DNA of 64,000 bases from JAUIAS01 sp030425395 (GTDB lineage Bacteria > Pseudomonadota > Alphaproteobacteria > Rhodobacterales > Rhodobacteraceae), in NCBI GenBank assembly GCA_043553855.1, contig CP121336.1, positions 372,001-436,000 of the forward strand, given 5' to 3'. The position numbers were made by a program, and so were the translations under genes. The notes below the pieces were generated by a model that was given only the letters and a program-made list of their open reading frames with translations, was not told the origin of the DNA and searched no databases. Position 1 is the first letter of the stretch; every line of letters begins with the position of its first letter. Shown here one piece after another: positions 63,299 to 64,000 of this stretch.

Positions 63299-64000
63299 CG
63301 ACAGCCTCCACCACGGCAGAGATCAGGGTCGCGGACAGATGCCCAAGCACCCGGTTCATCGCGTTGGCTGCGGGAATGTCAGGGTCCGGGGCAGCATCGA
63401 CCCTGCCGCCCGTGATAAGGTCGCCCACAATCGCAAAGCCTTGCCCCGGCGCAATGTCACGCGGGGGGATGATGGCAATCACCCGGGTCTCGTCATCCAT
63501 CACCCGGGCCAGCGTTGCGTTGATCCGGCCACGTACCGCCGTCCAGTCATCCCCGGCGCGGGCCGCCAGGTCCGACCCCGAAGGCAGCACGACCATGGCG
63601 ATCCGCCCGGCGTAATCGGCAGGGCGATGCGCTATATCCGCGCCGGGCCCCAGCCGCCCACCCTGAATCCGGTGGCGGACCTGCAGCCGCCGCAGACCGG
63701 ACCGGGCCAGCTGCACCATCAGTTCGCCCTGCCCCTCGGCACCAACCGGCAAGGGATCGGTCCCGCCCAGGGTATCGGAGAACCCGGGCATCAGGCCCGA
63801 CCGGAACAGCCGCGACGCGCGCAATGGCCCTTGCAGCCGGATCGGATCCAGCCCTGCGAACGCCTCGGCATCCTCGACCCGCAACAGGTCGGCGGCAAGC
63901 CCGGTGGTCCGCGCCTCGGCCCAGACCAGATCGCTGAGCGGCATTCCCATCTGGCCAAGCAGGATCTGCAGCCGCAGCGCCGCATCGGCCCAGGCGGCCT
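63288..64000 (-). CDS. Uncharacterised protein of the envelope operon (5' partial)
   Basis: The frame is open to the right window edge, so at least 237 residues are visible; an internal ATG at 63950 need not be the start. It is a soluble alpha/beta protein with hydrophobic strands (GRIAMVVLPSGSDLA, TRVIAIIPPRDIAPGQGFAI) reminiscent of nucleotide-binding folds, but no nucleotide motif is visible. It overlaps the coiled-coil gene by 11 bases. The operon therefore extends beyond this window, and the upstream genes hold the key to its identity. Confidence 0.65.
   Translation of the reverse strand, partial: AAWADAALRLQILLGQMGMPLSDLVWAEARTTGLAADLLRVEDAEAFAGLDPIRLQGPLRASRLFRSGLMPGFSDTLGGTDPLPVGAEGQGELMVQLARSGLRRLQVRHRIQGGRLGPGADIAHRPADYAGRIAMVVLPSGSDLAARAGDDWTAVRGRINATLARVMDDETRVIAIIPPRDIAPGQGFAIVGDLITGGRVDAAPDPDIPAANAMNRVLGHLSATLISAVVEAVDAG

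Noticed and set aside
50331..64000. Type VI secretion or TssM/TssL-type cluster
   Set aside because: No TssB/C sheath, Hcp, VgrG, ClpV or IcmF motif is visible. The membrane topologies do not match TssL/TssM, and the giant protein is propeller-like rather than IcmF-like.
1..64000. CRISPR arrays, rRNA genes and replication origins
   Set aside because: No regularly spaced direct repeats, no rRNA-like stretches and no clustered DnaA-box or iteron pattern were seen.

Overview
The window reads as chromosomal DNA of a high-GC alphaproteobacterium. The density of solute-binding-protein uptake systems (TTT, TRAP-DctPQM, TRAP-TAXI and Dpp-type ABC), CoA ligases and a split acyl-CoA carboxylase points to a Rhodobacteraceae/Roseobacter-type organism. 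This is inference from gene content; no rRNA or tRNA gene is visible. The left three quarters are catabolic. Positions 1-4528 hold a TctC-TctB-TctA carboxylate transporter with translationally coupled ends and a cytoplasmic formylglycine-type sulfatase. A MATE exporter and a small glyoxalase-superfamily-like protein follow.

Positions 6687-19091 are one long minus-strand operon. It encodes a Dpp-type ABC importer, an enolase-superfamily enzyme, and two complete copies of an HcnABC/opine-oxidase-type flavin-iron-sulfur dehydrogenase. A divergent LysR gene (19218) is the likely regulator. The operon's substrate-binding protein is striking: its domain order is circularly permuted. The canonical C-terminal lobe follows the Tat signal, and the protein ends exactly where that lobe would normally begin.

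Positions 20213-41673 hold a nitroreductase and a CoA ligase / ThDP lyase / SDR operon, closed by a 19-bp bidirectional terminator against a TAXI-TRAP transporter. A second CoA ligase, a DctM-Q-P TRAP operon with an amidohydrolase, and a GntR regulator come next. A divergently arranged BCCP / carboxyltransferase / biotin carboxylase set, a third CoA ligase and an OmpA-like protein complete the block. Two copies of a 12-bp palindrome (ATTGTTGACAAT at 30422, its reverse complement at 35539) sit on promoter elements of the TRAP and carboxylase genes and probably define the GntR regulon. The inferred scheme is uptake of an organic acid, CoA activation and biotin-dependent carboxylation; the substrate is not identifiable from sequence.

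Positions 42273-46695 carry a TetR gene with paired operators, a secreted tandem SnoaL-like protein, a MAPEG protein, a LuxR-type regulator and a small HTH protein. Positions 46911-50008 are a mobile-element scar. A frameshifted IS21 istB remnant is interrupted by a structurally complete IS66 element (47282-50008, 24-bp inverted repeats) that lacks a target-site duplication, implying a later rearrangement.

Positions 50331-64000 hold a minus-strand operon of at least six genes of no family I recognise, dominated by an 8.3-kb gene for a 2782-residue, single-pass, propeller-like protein ending in a peptidoglycan-binding domain. Its partners are a coiled-coil protein, a one-TM protein with a proline-rich tail, a two-TM protein and two soluble proteins. 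It looks like an envelope-spanning assembly. Together with the permuted binding protein, this is the best candidate here for undescribed biology.
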